Shown: piece after piece, positions 54,016-63,993 of the stretch
Position numbering within the stretch: position 1 is the stretch's first letter
Layout of the letters: each line of letters begins with the position of its first letter
NCBI GenBank assembly: GCA_001799395.1
Contig: MGTJ01000096.1
Location: 67,246-131,245, forward strand
Direction: 5' to 3'
DNA length: 64,000 nt
DNA from: Desulfobacterales bacterium RIFOXYA12_FULL_46_15
Lineage (GTDB): Bacteria > Desulfobacterota > Desulfobacteria > Desulfobacterales > Desulfobacteraceae
Made by a program: the position numbers and the translations under genes
The notes under the pieces: model-generated
What the model was told of the DNA's origin: nothing
The model's database searches: none
What the model saw: the letters and a program-made list of their open reading frames with translations, nothing else

Positions 54016-55146
54016 ATGAAACCAAAAACAAAATACATCCTGTTTTTTCTGCTCCTGGCATCAACGGCAGCCATAGGCCTTTTCCATGCCCTGACACCCG
54101 GGCATATGATTTTTTACCATGATACGTATCGGCGGCTCAGCTATTTTCCCATTGCCGTCGGCGCAGTTTTTTTCGGGCTGTGGGGAGGAATAAGCCTTGC
54201 CGTTGTTTCCTGCCTTGCCTTTGTCCCTCATCTTTTTTTATTCTGGGCAAGGGGACCGGAAGCCTATTACAGCGAATTGTCGGAAATTATGTTTTATCTT
54301 GCCGCCGGGATTGTCATAGGACTGATTTCAAGCCGGGAAAACCGGTTAAGGGAAAAATACAAGACTCTTTCTGAAAAACTGGCCATCTCCTACGAACGCC
54401 TGCACGATCAGGCATCAAGGCTTCTTGAGGCTGAAAAACAGCTTGGTGAGAGTCAAAAGCTTTCCATGCTGGGCCACGTGTCTGCTTCCCTGGCCCATGA
54501 ATTGAAAAATCCCCTGGCTTCCATCAAGGGAGCAGCGGAAATCCTGGCCGATGAATTGCCGCAAGGCCATCCAAAACATGAATTCATTGACATCATGCGC
54601 TCGGAGATTTCAAGACTGAACCATTCGGTGGAAGATGTCCTGAGCTATTGCCGGGGCAGGCAGCAGGCCAACCAAAGCAAACAGGAATCAATTGCAAAGA
54701 TTATCCACCACGTAATCTCTCTGCTGGAAACCCGGTTTGAAGAAAAATCCATAGCCCTTACGGTTCAGGCCGACCCTGAAGATGATTTTTCAACAGATGA
54801 GGCAGCCATGATCCAGGTTTTGATAAACATCCTCCTCAATGCTGTGGATGCAGTCGGAACAAAAGGCAGGATCATGGTCGAGGTTGAACACAATGAGACC
54901 ACCCGGGTCATAAAAATTTCAGATGACGGCCCTGGAATAGATGCCGGTAAAGCCGAAGACGTGTTCCAGTCTTTTGTCACCTTTAAGGAAGGGGGAACCG
55001 GCCTCGGTCTTTCCATTTCAAAACGGATCATTGAAAGCCTGGGCGGAAAAATAGAGATCAGGACATCCCCCCTGGGCGGAGCGCTTTTTTTAATCGCCCT
55101 TCCGGAACAAACCGGTTCCGGAAGTCAGGGAATCACATCTGTGTAA
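54016..55146 (+). CDS. Membrane sensor histidine kinase
   Basis: 376 residues. Three to four N-terminal membrane helices (about 8-110, partly WGGISLAVVSCLAFVPHLFLF) with almost no extracellular domain, a coiled coil, then HisKA with phospho-His in HVSASLAHELKNPLASIKG and an ATPase domain (LINILLNAVDAVG, DDGPGIDAG, GGTGLGLSISKRI). The architecture is that of NtrB/AtoS-like kinases with a membrane-embedded sensor. No response regulator is beside it; the nearest on this strand is the NtrC-type gene far upstream. Confidence 0.91.
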   Translation: MKPKTKYILFFLLLASTAAIGLFHALTPGHMIFYHDTYRRLSYFPIAVGAVFFGLWGGISLAVVSCLAFVPHLFLFWARGPEAYYSELSEIMFYLAAGIVIGLISSRENRLREKYKTLSEKLAISYERLHDQASRLLEAEKQLGESQKLSMLGHVSASLAHELKNPLASIKGAAEILADELPQGHPKHEFIDIMRSEISRLNHSVEDVLSYCRGRQQANQSKQESIAKIIHHVISLLETRFEEKSIALTVQADPEDDFSTDEAAMIQVLINILLNAVDAVGTKGRIMVEVEHNETTRVIKISDDGPGIDAGKAEDVFQSFVTFKEGGTGLGLSISKRIIESLGGKIEIRTSPLGGALFLIALPEQTGSGSQGITSV

Positions 55147-55200
55147 GGTTATTTTTCACGGTCCGGCAGGCAAAGACCCGGTTGCTGAAACCAAAGGCAG

Positions 55201-56138
55201 CTAATGGGACAGCGAATACTCAAAATATTGATTCTCACAAGGAAGTCCAAAAGCAATATGGATTTTCAGTTCCCCGGGTATCATAATAAATGATGCCCTG
55301 GACATGGAAGCCATTTCCGGCGTTTTTGTATTATCTATGTGATGACAGATGGAATTCGGATGATTCTGGTGATCTGACAGAAAGCTCATCATCTGTTTAG
55401 GGGTAATATTACCGAAAGAATTTGAAATCAGCTCCCTGAGACGGTCTGCACGTCCAAAGGAATATGCATTGTTATGGGGCCCATGGGAGAAATGGTCAGA
55501 TTGGAACAGTTACCGATCCCGGCAGAATTGAGATAATATGTGCAATTGCCTAAAAAACATATAGCCAGTTGTTCCAGCCCATCCCTATGTTTTATATGGA
55601 GAAGGTCGATAGGCGCATCCGGATGCCAGTCAATATTCTGTCCTATCATTGTTATTCCATTTTTTGTTGCCGGTCCTGTGAGTGCAAAAGAAGTGCACAT
55701 CCCTGACAGTTGAGGATAGTTCATGGCAATTTCAAGATAACTCTTAAGCGCAAAAGATTCTTTATCGGTATATGTCTTGAATTGATGAAGCCTTTTCAGT
55801 TTTTCAACTGTTTTCTGAAATCTGACAAGCCGGATAAATTGTTTTGGCGAAACCCCCAATATTTCAAAATATTTTCTTTCAAGTGTCCTGGTGATCACTC
55901 CTAAAAGATTTGCAAGTTCATTTACTTTGATCTGACCGTCGCAGGACTCTATGATCGCTGTTGACCGGCTATATAGTTTATTCTTCATCATCTGTTGAGG
56001 CTCAAGATTACACAGCAGTTTCTCAATGATCCTCTGTCTTGCAAAAAGCCTCTTTTCAGACCAGAGCATTTCACAAAGATCATCCGGCTGCATGCCGGAA
56101 ACCTTAGGAAGCGGAAGAATTTCAATCTCAGTGTTCAT
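55201..56138 (-). pseudogene. Broken fusion of an AraC-type regulator and a C45 acyltransferase-like peptidase
   Basis: The N-terminal 150 residues are the remains of an AraC-family regulator: a helix-turn-helix (VNELANLLGVITRTLERKYF, then GVSPKQFIRLVRFQ), but the second helix-turn-helix stops at YLEIAMNY. The frame runs straight into the N-terminal nucleophile segment of a C45 (penicillin acyltransferase-like) peptidase, CTSFALTGPATKNGITMIGQ, and stops at 55428. In the next frame, from about 55450, the true C-terminus of the same family follows: RLRELISNSFGNITPKQMMS, SICHH, and GLPCENQYFEYSL. The middle of the peptidase, roughly 100 or more residues, is missing. Two gene ends were joined by deletion and one frameshift has since occurred. 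Confidence 0.8.
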
Positions 56139-56150
56139 TGGCTGTGAACT

Positions 56151-59147
56151 TTAAATTTCCTGCTGCAGCGGAAGCCTGATGATAAAATTTGTTCCCTTGC
56201 CCGGAACGGATTCAACCGTTATGCTCCCTTTATGGTTTTCAACAATGATAAAATAAGAGATATACAAACCCAGACCTGTTCCGGCCCCAACGGATTTGGT
56301 GGTGTAAAACGGCTCGAATATCCTTGCCTTCACGGTTTCATCCATACCGGGACCATTATCTTCAATCTCAATCACAACTGAGTTGCCCTCTCTCAAGGTG
56401 GCGATTCTGAATTCCGGCTCCCTGTTCTTCAGATTTTCCATCATGGCCTGGGCACCATTTTTCAGGATATTGAAAAAGACCTGCTGAAGTTTACCCCGGT
56501 CGCAGGGGGTTTCGGGTAAATCAGCATCATAATGGCGCTGGATTTTGATTTTTTTAAAATCCATATGTTTTTTCAGGTCAAAATCCTTGATCACAATACC
56601 CAGGGTCTGATCCAGCACTTTATCAATCCGTTGAAGTGAAAATACACTATCGCTTTTGCGGCTGAAGGTCAGCATATTGGCAACAATATCTGCCGCACGC
56701 CGGCCTGCATCCAGTATGGATCGGGTCATGACATAAATTTTACGCTGCTGAAAATATAAGTGAAGTTTTTCAAGATCAATGCCGATTTCCCGGGCGACCT
56801 TGATATTCTGTTCCATGTCTGGTTTCGTGCGATTTTCAATGATCTGGGCACTCTGAATAATCCCGGCAAGAGGGCTGTTGATTTCATGGGCCATTCCTGC
56901 AGCAAGACCGCCGATGGATTGCATTTTTTCCGTCTGGATCATCATTTCTTCCATATTCACCCGCGTGGTGATATTGTCTATTCTGATCACCGCACCATCT
57001 GTTTTGCTGCTGATCAGCGGATATGCAATCACATCATAAATAAACCGCTCATCATGAATCACTGTTTCCAGCCGTTCTTCCTTTTTTATCTGCCCCAGCT
57101 CAATGGCAGAGAAAACAATGGATTCTTCTTTTTTCAGCAAGGGAAAGACCTGAAACAGATCTTTCCCTTCAACATCCCTGAACCTTTTGCCGGTTAGTTT
57201 TCCGGCTTCGCTGTTCCACAATATCACATGGGCAAACGGATCCACGCCAATGATGACGGAGGGCATGGAATCAATAATATTGGACAGCATGGCTTTTAAG
57301 GACACATTTGAATCTTCAACCGATGATTTGGATTGTTCAAGCTCAAGAATGGATGTTTGGATCGTGTCTGCCATTGAATTAAAGGAACAGCCCAGGGCAC
57401 CCATTTCATCCTGGGATTGGACAGGAAGACGATAATCCATATCTCCTCTCTGAAATTTTGAAATCCCCTTGATCATAGTGGTAATTCTTCTGGTCAGGGC
57501 CGAGGCCATCATTACGGCAACGGCAATCACCAGGACGACCATGATGGCGGTATAACCGGCCAGCCGTACAGCCGTTTCCCGTAGGGAGGTTTCAATCACC
57601 TTCTTATTTTCCATGTTCTGCTTTTCAATGGTTTCAATAAACCGGCCCTCTGTTTCTTTGATCGCCGCTGCCGTTTCATCAGCCGGTCTGTGGAATTCAC
57701 CCACATTGGCGCCAATGGTGACGTATCCGAATCCCCTGGGGCTGTTTTTGTACTGCCCTGTAAAATAGGGGATGGCTGCTGCCGTGGTCAATTTTTTAAG
57801 CCCGCTCCATTCAATCACAAAAGACCCTGACCCGCCGTATTGGGTCAGTTTATGCCATCCGTCACACTGTGGCGCAAAATTCAGATACCGGCAGTCCAGC
57901 CCGACCAGCCCTTTTTGAAGCATTTCTTTTGAAGGTATTTTTGAAAGTGACTGGTGATCGTATTCCGGCAGGGTTTTTAAAAACCCGCCGATATCAAGCC
58001 CGCTGTTTTTAAAATTTTCATAAATCCCTTCCTCAAGCCAGGGAATCGCCGGTTCACCCGTTGCCGGGTCATATCCTGCAATGGAATAATCCCTGGGATG
58101 GGAAATATTACGGCCCATATGGTCCCACATAAAGGCATAATTACCGGAACCTGCGTCCGAGATATCGGAATATCGCTCGCTGGTCGGTACAATATGATCG
58201 GTAAACTCCATGATATGGGTATGATCCAGGGCCAGGGTGATATATCCGGTAATGGTTCCGTTTTGAGTAAGGGGAATAGCCCACCGGACAAGGCCCTGAA
58301 ATCTCCTTCCCACCGGGTTTTCCTTGCCGGCATACCCGGAAGCCTCGGGAAGGAATTCCAACCCCTTCTGCCCTGCCTGTTTTTTTGTATAAGGGCCGAT
58401 CAGGTGTGTCTTTACATAGGCGCCGATCACATCGGAAACATATATCTCCCCCGGCTTGAGACGCTTCAGGTGTTCAAAATAGGTTTCCGCCTTGCAGAAT
58501 GTCCGGTCCCTTTTGGAAATATCCCTTAATTCGCCGGGCAGGATATCAGAGCTTGTGACTTTCATCATTTCCTTTCCCGAAATATCCACATAGGTCATTT
58601 CCAGGTACAGGGGAATGGATTGAACCATTCCTGTTTTCTCCGGGGCCCTGTAATGAAAATCAAGTTCATTATCCTTATTTTCCGCCGTGACGGTCCGGTC
58701 GTCATCCGGATCTCCCACCGATGGTTCCCATATATTTTTTTCTTCATTGAGCACCCAGGGTCTGTGACGGGTAATATTGCGCCTGTGGGCGTCTAAAAAT
58801 GCCTGAAACAGTTTTTTATCAGGCTTGAGCAAAGATGCGGTCCGGATATCAATATCCCGGTCAGATAAAAATGCAGCTACCTTCCTTGCCGTATCCGTTG
58901 CCAAATGCTCAATGGCTTCCCGTGATCTTAAATCCAGTGCCCTGATGGAACTTGACGTGGCAAGGCCTGCTACCTCTTTTGTCGTGCCTGCACTGGTCTG
59001 TGCCATCTCATTGACATGAGTCTCAAGTGTAACCGATAAAGAAGAGATCTCATTCCAGGCAAACCATGCCAGTACGATGAGCGGAATAACCTTTATTAAT
59101 ACGAAAATACCGATCAGTTTATCTCTAATGCTTGCTTTATATCCCAT
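56151..59147 (-). CDS. Large membrane sensor histidine kinase with periplasmic Cache-like region, HAMP and PAS
   Basis: 998 residues. One membrane helix at about 12-32, a very large periplasmic region (about 35-520, Cache-like), a second helix (about 525-548), HAMP (about 550-600; GDMDYRLPVQSQDEMGALG), a PAS domain (about 630-735; IDSMPSVIIGVDPFAHVILW), HisKA with phospho-His in GGLAAGMAHEINSPLAGII and a HATPase (FFNILKNGAQAMM, EDNGPGMDE, GAGTGLGLYISYF). It should sense an extracellular ligand. It ends 12 bp before the AraC/C45 remnant on the same strand, so that locus could once have been its output. Confidence 0.91.
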   Translation of the reverse strand: MGYKASIRDKLIGIFVLIKVIPLIVLAWFAWNEISSLSVTLETHVNEMAQTSAGTTKEVAGLATSSSIRALDLRSREAIEHLATDTARKVAAFLSDRDIDIRTASLLKPDKKLFQAFLDAHRRNITRHRPWVLNEEKNIWEPSVGDPDDDRTVTAENKDNELDFHYRAPEKTGMVQSIPLYLEMTYVDISGKEMMKVTSSDILPGELRDISKRDRTFCKAETYFEHLKRLKPGEIYVSDVIGAYVKTHLIGPYTKKQAGQKGLEFLPEASGYAGKENPVGRRFQGLVRWAIPLTQNGTITGYITLALDHTHIMEFTDHIVPTSERYSDISDAGSGNYAFMWDHMGRNISHPRDYSIAGYDPATGEPAIPWLEEGIYENFKNSGLDIGGFLKTLPEYDHQSLSKIPSKEMLQKGLVGLDCRYLNFAPQCDGWHKLTQYGGSGSFVIEWSGLKKLTTAAAIPYFTGQYKNSPRGFGYVTIGANVGEFHRPADETAAAIKETEGRFIETIEKQNMENKKVIETSLRETAVRLAGYTAIMVVLVIAVAVMMASALTRRITTMIKGISKFQRGDMDYRLPVQSQDEMGALGCSFNSMADTIQTSILELEQSKSSVEDSNVSLKAMLSNIIDSMPSVIIGVDPFAHVILWNSEAGKLTGKRFRDVEGKDLFQVFPLLKKEESIVFSAIELGQIKKEERLETVIHDERFIYDVIAYPLISSKTDGAVIRIDNITTRVNMEEMMIQTEKMQSIGGLAAGMAHEINSPLAGIIQSAQIIENRTKPDMEQNIKVAREIGIDLEKLHLYFQQRKIYVMTRSILDAGRRAADIVANMLTFSRKSDSVFSLQRIDKVLDQTLGIVIKDFDLKKHMDFKKIKIQRHYDADLPETPCDRGKLQQVFFNILKNGAQAMMENLKNREPEFRIATLREGNSVVIEIEDNGPGMDETVKARIFEPFYTTKSVGAGTGLGLYISYFIIVENHKGSITVESVPGKGTNFIIRLPLQQEI

Positions 59148-59271
59148 CCGATCCCCACCTAATCCTTTTAAAATATCTGCATCATATTTTAAAAAAGGAT
59201 ATCAGATAACCATTTGCCTCACAATTTAAAACTATAAAGCCGTTTTTTATCAGGATTCAGAATTCAGGACA

Positions 59272-60369
59272 TCAAGATATCATCCTGACCCTGTCTTTTA
59301 TACATCCGCCATCCACGGCTTCCATAAATGCATCGGCCAGGATACGGCCCATTTCTGCCGCTTTCTGCCAGGCTTGAATCCTTTCACCGTCTTTTTTCTT
59401 AAATCTTATAAAATCCTGCCGGTCCGGGATTCTGCCAAAGGGTAGCCGTGCGACAAATTCAGGTGACGGCGCAACCAGGATCACCCGATCCACCAGACTG
59501 CCATGGGCACGGCGGCCTGTAAGTTTTTTGTCAAACCATCCCGGTACAAGGTAAGGGTAAAAATGCGGATACAGGATAAATTTTTCAGACCCCGGCTTCA
59601 TGGGAAAAACCGGATGATAATCCAGAAGCCCGCCATCCCGGAAGACCCCTTCCGGACTCCCCGGAATCCCGGTAACTCCTTCCATCAGAAGCGGGATTGA
59701 TCCCGAAGCAAGCAAGGCTTTTGAAAAATTTAATGGAGTAAGCGCTATGAATCCGGTCCTGAAATCAGTCATATCCATTACCGCGGTGTCATACCGGGGG
59801 TCATGGAACATGGTCCTTTCAAAATAAAGACCCTGAAGTTTTCTGGACAAGAGATTCAGCTCAAAGGCCGACCATATGCCGGCACCTTGAACAACATGCC
59901 GGTGAGACGCCAGAACATTTTTGCATTTGACTGCTGAAAACCCGATACGGATAAACGGGTGGGAAAGGACCTCATCAATGCCTGCACCGGAAAGGAAAAG
60001 CCTCATGACCCGTCTTGATTCCCCTGATACCTTGGCTGGTGTGAAAAGCCCTCGATACGATTGATGAATATAGGCATCTTTTAATCGATCAAGGGCCCGG
60101 CGAGGATCTTTTTGTGCGACTGCCGCAAATTTCCAGGCCCCGACAGAAGTCCCGAAAAGATACAGCGGCTCTTTTCGGTCTTTGAACCACTGAGAAAAAA
60201 GAACTGAATCCAAGGCCTGGATGGTCAGCCATTTAGCGGCACCGGAAGCTCCCAGGACGATCCGGATATCGGATTCGGATAACCCGTTTTCCCGGATATG
60301 ATAATAGGCTGATTTCCCTGCAAGTATGACCAGGTCTTTTTCCATTGATTTATTTTTAGCTTTGTTCAT
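59272..60369 (-). CDS. Patatin-like phospholipase
   Basis: 365 residues with the patatin triad elements: oxyanion region VLGASGAAKWL, nucleophile elbow GTSVGAW and the catalytic Asp in RDGGLLDYHP. No signal peptide, so probably cytoplasmic or membrane-peripheral. Substrates of this family are phospholipids or acyl-CoA. An alternative start is the Met at residue 9. It follows the next gene upstream by 45 bp. Confidence 0.85.
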   Translation of the reverse strand: MNKAKNKSMEKDLVILAGKSAYYHIRENGLSESDIRIVLGASGAAKWLTIQALDSVLFSQWFKDRKEPLYLFGTSVGAWKFAAVAQKDPRRALDRLKDAYIHQSYRGLFTPAKVSGESRRVMRLFLSGAGIDEVLSHPFIRIGFSAVKCKNVLASHRHVVQGAGIWSAFELNLLSRKLQGLYFERTMFHDPRYDTAVMDMTDFRTGFIALTPLNFSKALLASGSIPLLMEGVTGIPGSPEGVFRDGGLLDYHPVFPMKPGSEKFILYPHFYPYLVPGWFDKKLTGRRAHGSLVDRVILVAPSPEFVARLPFGRIPDRQDFIRFKKKDGERIQAWQKAAEMGRILADAFMEAVDGGCIKDRVRMIS

Positions 60370-60414
60370 TATTTTTGTTATATATTTTGTTGAGTTTCAC
60401 GCACCCATTTTCAT

Positions 60415-60924
60415 TTAACTCAACCCGGCCGGTTTGGACAGGATTTCAGACCAGACAAAGGCCTGTTTTAATTGTTGCCTGGGAATCCGTCCATATCTTT
60501 GGGACCTGTGATTTAACCCGCATTTTCCGGCCATGGCGGTTTCTTTTGTCCCAAAAAGGTTTGGCGGAACCGGTGAAACAGTCCTCTGGGGATCGGACTC
60601 CTTGACTTCAATAACCGTCCTTTTTTCATCAACCAGCGTCTTCAGCCTGTCAAGGCTCCCTGAAGTCCTATCGGTTTTTTCATCTTCACCCAGGATTTCC
60701 CATATATTGTCCTGGTTTTTTCCTTTGTTTTTTTCCTGTATGGCCTGCTGCTCTATTTCGCTGACAAATTGACGAACCTGCTCGCCCATCCGCTCAAATA
60801 AAGAAGTCTTTTTCTTTTTTAGCACAGACTGGGTAGTAGATTTTTTTTTCATTCCTTTTAAAACAGCCGGGAGAATAAAAAAAATAAAAACTAAAAAAAT
60901 TGATATGATTGAATCAAAATCCAT
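60415..60924 (-). CDS. Membrane-anchored hypothetical protein
   Basis: 169 residues: one N-terminal membrane helix (IISIFLVFIFFILPAVLKGM) followed by a charged, lysine-rich cytoplasmic part (SLFERMGEQVRQFVSEIEQQ) with low-complexity and no recognised domain. It is on the same strand as the patatin-like gene downstream and the NfeD/FloA cluster upstream. Function unknown. Confidence 0.7.
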   Translation of the reverse strand: MDFDSIISIFLVFIFFILPAVLKGMKKKSTTQSVLKKKKTSLFERMGEQVRQFVSEIEQQAIQEKNKGKNQDNIWEILGEDEKTDRTSGSLDRLKTLVDEKRTVIEVKESDPQRTVSPVPPNLFGTKETAMAGKCGLNHRSQRYGRIPRQQLKQAFVWSEILSKPAGLS

Positions 60925-60990
60925 GGGCCTATCCTTGATTGAGAGCCGGCCTTAAATCAGAAGAAACAAATTAAGGCCGGCCATGTTGAT

Positions 60991-61965
60991 TTATTTTTCA
61001 GGTTCCGGTCCCGGGCTTGCAATCTGGTCTCTCATTCTCGTATCTGCGGAAATATTCTGCATTTTATAATAGTCCATAATACCTAAATTCCCATTCCTGA
61101 AGGCTTCCGCCATGGCCAGGGGCACCTGGGCCTCAGCTTCCACAACCTTGGCCCGCATTTCCTGGACCCTTGCCTTCATTTCCTGTTCCTGGGCAAAAGC
61201 CATGGCCCGCTTTTCTTCAGCCTTGGCCTGGGCAATTTTCTTGTCGGCCTCGGCCCGGTCGGTTTCCAGCTCGGCACCGATATTTTTGCCCACATCCACA
61301 TCGGCAATATCAATGGAAAGGATTTCATAGGCGGTCCCTGCATCCAACCCTTTTTTCAGAACGGTTTTGGATATCATATCCGGGTTCTCAAGCACGGCTT
61401 TATGGGTTAAGGCAGAACCGATGGTGGTGACAATGCCTTCCCCCACCCTTGCCAGAATGGTTTCTTCCCCTGCTCCGCCTACCAGCCGGTCAATATTAGC
61501 CCGCACAGTAACCCTTGAGATGGCCTTCAACTGAATCCCGTCCTTAGCCATGGCAGCCACCAGCGGAGTTTCAATGACCTTTGGATTGACGGACATCCTC
61601 ACTGCCTCAAGAACATCCCTGCCTGCCAGATCAATGGCTACGGCCCTGTTAAAACCCAGGTCGATATTGGCTTTGTCGGCTGCAATAAGAGCCTGGACCA
61701 CCCGGCTGACATTACCGCCGGCCAGGAAATGGGACTCAAGGCTGTCTGTGGGGATTTCAATACCGGCTTTCACAGCCATGATTTTTGATTCTACAATCAG
61801 CTTTGCCGGAACTTTTCGTAGCCGCATGAAAATAATATTGATCAGCCCGACCTTTGCCCCGGATACCAGGGCCTGCAACCAAAGCGCAAGATGAGAAAAG
61901 ATGAAATAAAACAGTATGAGTCCGATAAAACCTGCAACGATTATCAAAATAGCCATTAAATTCAT
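60991..61965 (-). CDS. floA: Flotillin-like protein FloA
   Basis: 324 residues. N-terminal membrane hairpin (about 4-30), an SPFH domain (about 60-200, including [20 protein letters not shown] and [19 protein letters not shown]) and a coiled coil rich in E/A/K ([20 protein letters not shown]). The length and sequence fit the YqfA/FloA group that organises membrane microdomains. It starts 15 bp after the short NfeD gene, with ribosome site AGGAGA, the usual nfeD-floA pairing. Confidence 0.93.
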   Translation of the reverse strand: MNLMAILIIVAGFIGLILFYFIFSHLALWLQALVSGAKVGLINIIFMRLRKVPAKLIVESKIMAVKAGIEIPTDSLESHFLAGGNVSRVVQALIAADKANIDLGFNRAVAIDLAGRDVLEAVRMSVNPKVIETPLVAAMAKDGIQLKAISRVTVRANIDRLVGGAGEETILARVGEGIVTTIGSALTHKAVLENPDMISKTVLKKGLDAGTAYEILSIDIADVDVGKNIGAELETDRAEADKKIAQAKAEEKRAMAFAQEQEMKARVQEMRAKVVEAEAQVPLAMAEAFRNGNLGIMDYYKMQNISADTRMRDQIASPGPEPEK

Positions 61966-61980
61966 TGAACCTGTCTCCTG

Positions 61981-62457
61981 TTATTTTATTTTTTCAACAA
62001 TAATCCGGTTGCCTGTAACGCCTGTAACCACAATCGGTGTTTCTGCATCAATATATTCTCCATCCGTGACCACATCTACCCGCTGCGAGTTTATCTCTGC
62101 CATGCCGGACGGGCGAAGATCCGTAACTGCCGTTCCCTTCATATGCATATAGGCTTCATATTCCATTCTTTGTGAAACCACGCCATCCTGTTTTGACAAT
62201 TCCCGTTTCAATGAAAGAGAGGATTTAGCCAGGATTTTCATCCCAAAAACAATTAAAACAGGAACTATGATCAGATCCAGGCCAGTGAAAACCATCCCGG
62301 CCGTTGCAGAAATGGTTGTAAAGACAAGGTATAGGGAATAGGAAAAAAGTGCAAGCGCAACGGCTGCCAAAAGTCCGAAAGAAGGGATGAAAATCTCGGC
62401 AATGACAACCAGAATGCCGATGATTTGGACAAGAACAGGTAAAATATAGGGTTTCAT
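61981..62457 (-). CDS. Short NfeD-family membrane protein
   Basis: 158 residues: two to three membrane helices in the first 80 residues and a C-terminal OB-fold-like NfeD domain (GTAVTDLRPSGMAEINSQRV). Its ATG overlaps the stop of the long NfeD gene (4 nt). The soluble OB domain is thought to act with the neighbouring SPFH protein. Confidence 0.88.
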   Translation of the reverse strand: MKPYILPVLVQIIGILVVIAEIFIPSFGLLAAVALALFSYSLYLVFTTISATAGMVFTGLDLIIVPVLIVFGMKILAKSSLSLKRELSKQDGVVSQRMEYEAYMHMKGTAVTDLRPSGMAEINSQRVDVVTDGEYIDAETPIVVTGVTGNRIIVEKIK

Positions 62458-63935
62458 TCCAATGCCTTTATATTTTTCGTCTTTATGGGTTTAACAATCA
62501 CACGGTTCGGTTCTATTCTGTCAATGATGACCTCGACACCCTGTTCAAGAAACTCGCCCTGGGTGACGGCATCAATTTTTTTATTATTGATCACTACCTT
62601 TCCCGAAGGGCGGAGAAATGAATGGGCAATTCCTCTATCCCCCGGCTTTATCCCCAGAGCGGTTGTGACATCCACATGGGATTGGGTCAGGGTTGCATCA
62701 AGACAGGGACCTTTTATGATTTTTGAAAACTGTGGCAAAACATACCGGATCATGAACAGAGAGATGAAAAAAGCAAACAGGAAAGACCCCAGTACATATG
62801 CCAGATTGTCCATCAATAAATCGGCTTCCCAGGGCAGTTCCGGGTCCGGAATGACAAATCCCTGGAAAGAAAGGACAAGACCTGCTGCAATACATATCAG
62901 GCCTGTAATCCCTGCAACCCCGAATCCCGGAAGGACAAACACTTCCACTCCAAGGAGCAGAATCCCAATGAGCAGGATTAGTAATTCCGTATAATCTGCA
63001 AGACCCACAAAATATTGATTAAAAATTACAAGCCCGATACAGATGATCCCTATAACCCCGGGCAGACCAAACCCAGGGGCTTTTATTTCCATATAGACGG
63101 CGCCGATTCCGATCAGCATGAGCATGGGAAGAAAGGGCTGCAGGAACCTGACCAGGCTTTCAGACCAGGATTCTTCAATGGTGATGATGTCCATTGAGCC
63201 ATACCCCAGAAACAAAAGGGCTTCATTCATATCTTTGACGCTTTTTTGGGAAAATCCAAGATCAAAGGCTTCGTCATCATCCATGGTCAGAAGCTCCCCC
63301 TTGGCAACAATTGTTTTTTTTGTACCCATGGCTTTTTTTTCATCTTCCGTCAGGTCATCATAGGCTTTTTTATCCATGAATGTTTTCTTTTCCCCGGCCA
63401 TTACCTGGTAGACTTCCATATCAATGGTAACCATGGATTCAGCCAGAACCACAGGGTAATTGTTCTTTTTTGCCAGTGCCCTGAACCTGGCCCTCAGAAC
63501 CGTTTGGACTTTTTCTCCAGCCATTTCCATACCTTTTTCCGTTTGAATAATGGGTGCACAATCACCGATAATGGTATTTTCTTTCATGACCAAAAGATTG
63601 GAAGCCAGGGCAATGAGGGCGCCCGCGGAAATAGCCCTCTTCTCGACATAGGCAATGGTCTTCCCCCGGGTGATACCGGATATCTCTTCTACAATATCAA
63701 GAGCTGAATCCACGCGGCCGCCAAAAGTGTCCAGCTTAAATATAAAAACCGCATCCGTCTCATCTTTCAGATTTTTCAAAGATCGTTTGACATATGCGGC
63801 CATGCCAGGTTCCACTGCCCCTTCAATGGGAATGACATAAATTTTGGGCTTCCCCTCAACCGCTCTGAGCCAGGAACAGGAAAAAACCAGGCAGAAAACG
63901 GTAATGATGAAAATCAGATATTTATTTGGCTGCAT
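62454..63935 (-). CDS. Long NfeD protein: ClpP-class serine protease plus membrane and OB domains
   Basis: 493 residues. Signal sequence (about 8-24), a ClpP-like protease domain (about 30-230) with nucleophile Ser in KRAISAGALIALASN and an oxyanion loop (FKLDTFGGRVDS), four to five membrane helices (about 265-410) and a C-terminal OB/NfeD domain (GDRGIAHSFLRPSGKVVINN). This is the long NfeD (NfeD1b) organisation known to cleave membrane-associated substrates such as stomatin partners. It heads the nfeD-nfeD-floA unit. Confidence 0.92.
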   Translation of the reverse strand: MQPNKYLIFIITVFCLVFSCSWLRAVEGKPKIYVIPIEGAVEPGMAAYVKRSLKNLKDETDAVFIFKLDTFGGRVDSALDIVEEISGITRGKTIAYVEKRAISAGALIALASNLLVMKENTIIGDCAPIIQTEKGMEMAGEKVQTVLRARFRALAKKNNYPVVLAESMVTIDMEVYQVMAGEKKTFMDKKAYDDLTEDEKKAMGTKKTIVAKGELLTMDDDEAFDLGFSQKSVKDMNEALLFLGYGSMDIITIEESWSESLVRFLQPFLPMLMLIGIGAVYMEIKAPGFGLPGVIGIICIGLVIFNQYFVGLADYTELLILLIGILLLGVEVFVLPGFGVAGITGLICIAAGLVLSFQGFVIPDPELPWEADLLMDNLAYVLGSFLFAFFISLFMIRYVLPQFSKIIKGPCLDATLTQSHVDVTTALGIKPGDRGIAHSFLRPSGKVVINNKKIDAVTQGEFLEQGVEVIIDRIEPNRVIVKPIKTKNIKALE

Positions 63936-63963
63936 TTAACATCTCGCTTTGAAGAATATTTAG

Positions 63964-63993
63964 ATTTTATGTTACAGTCATATTGAATTTCAA
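63964..63993 (-). promoter_or_regulatory. Possible promoter of the nfeD-floA unit
   Basis: On the minus strand TTGAAA (63993-63988) is followed after 18 bp by TAAAAT (63969-63964). Both are close to sigma-70 boxes. The distance to the long NfeD start codon is about 30 bp. The window ends just upstream, so further elements cannot be judged. Confidence 0.35.
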
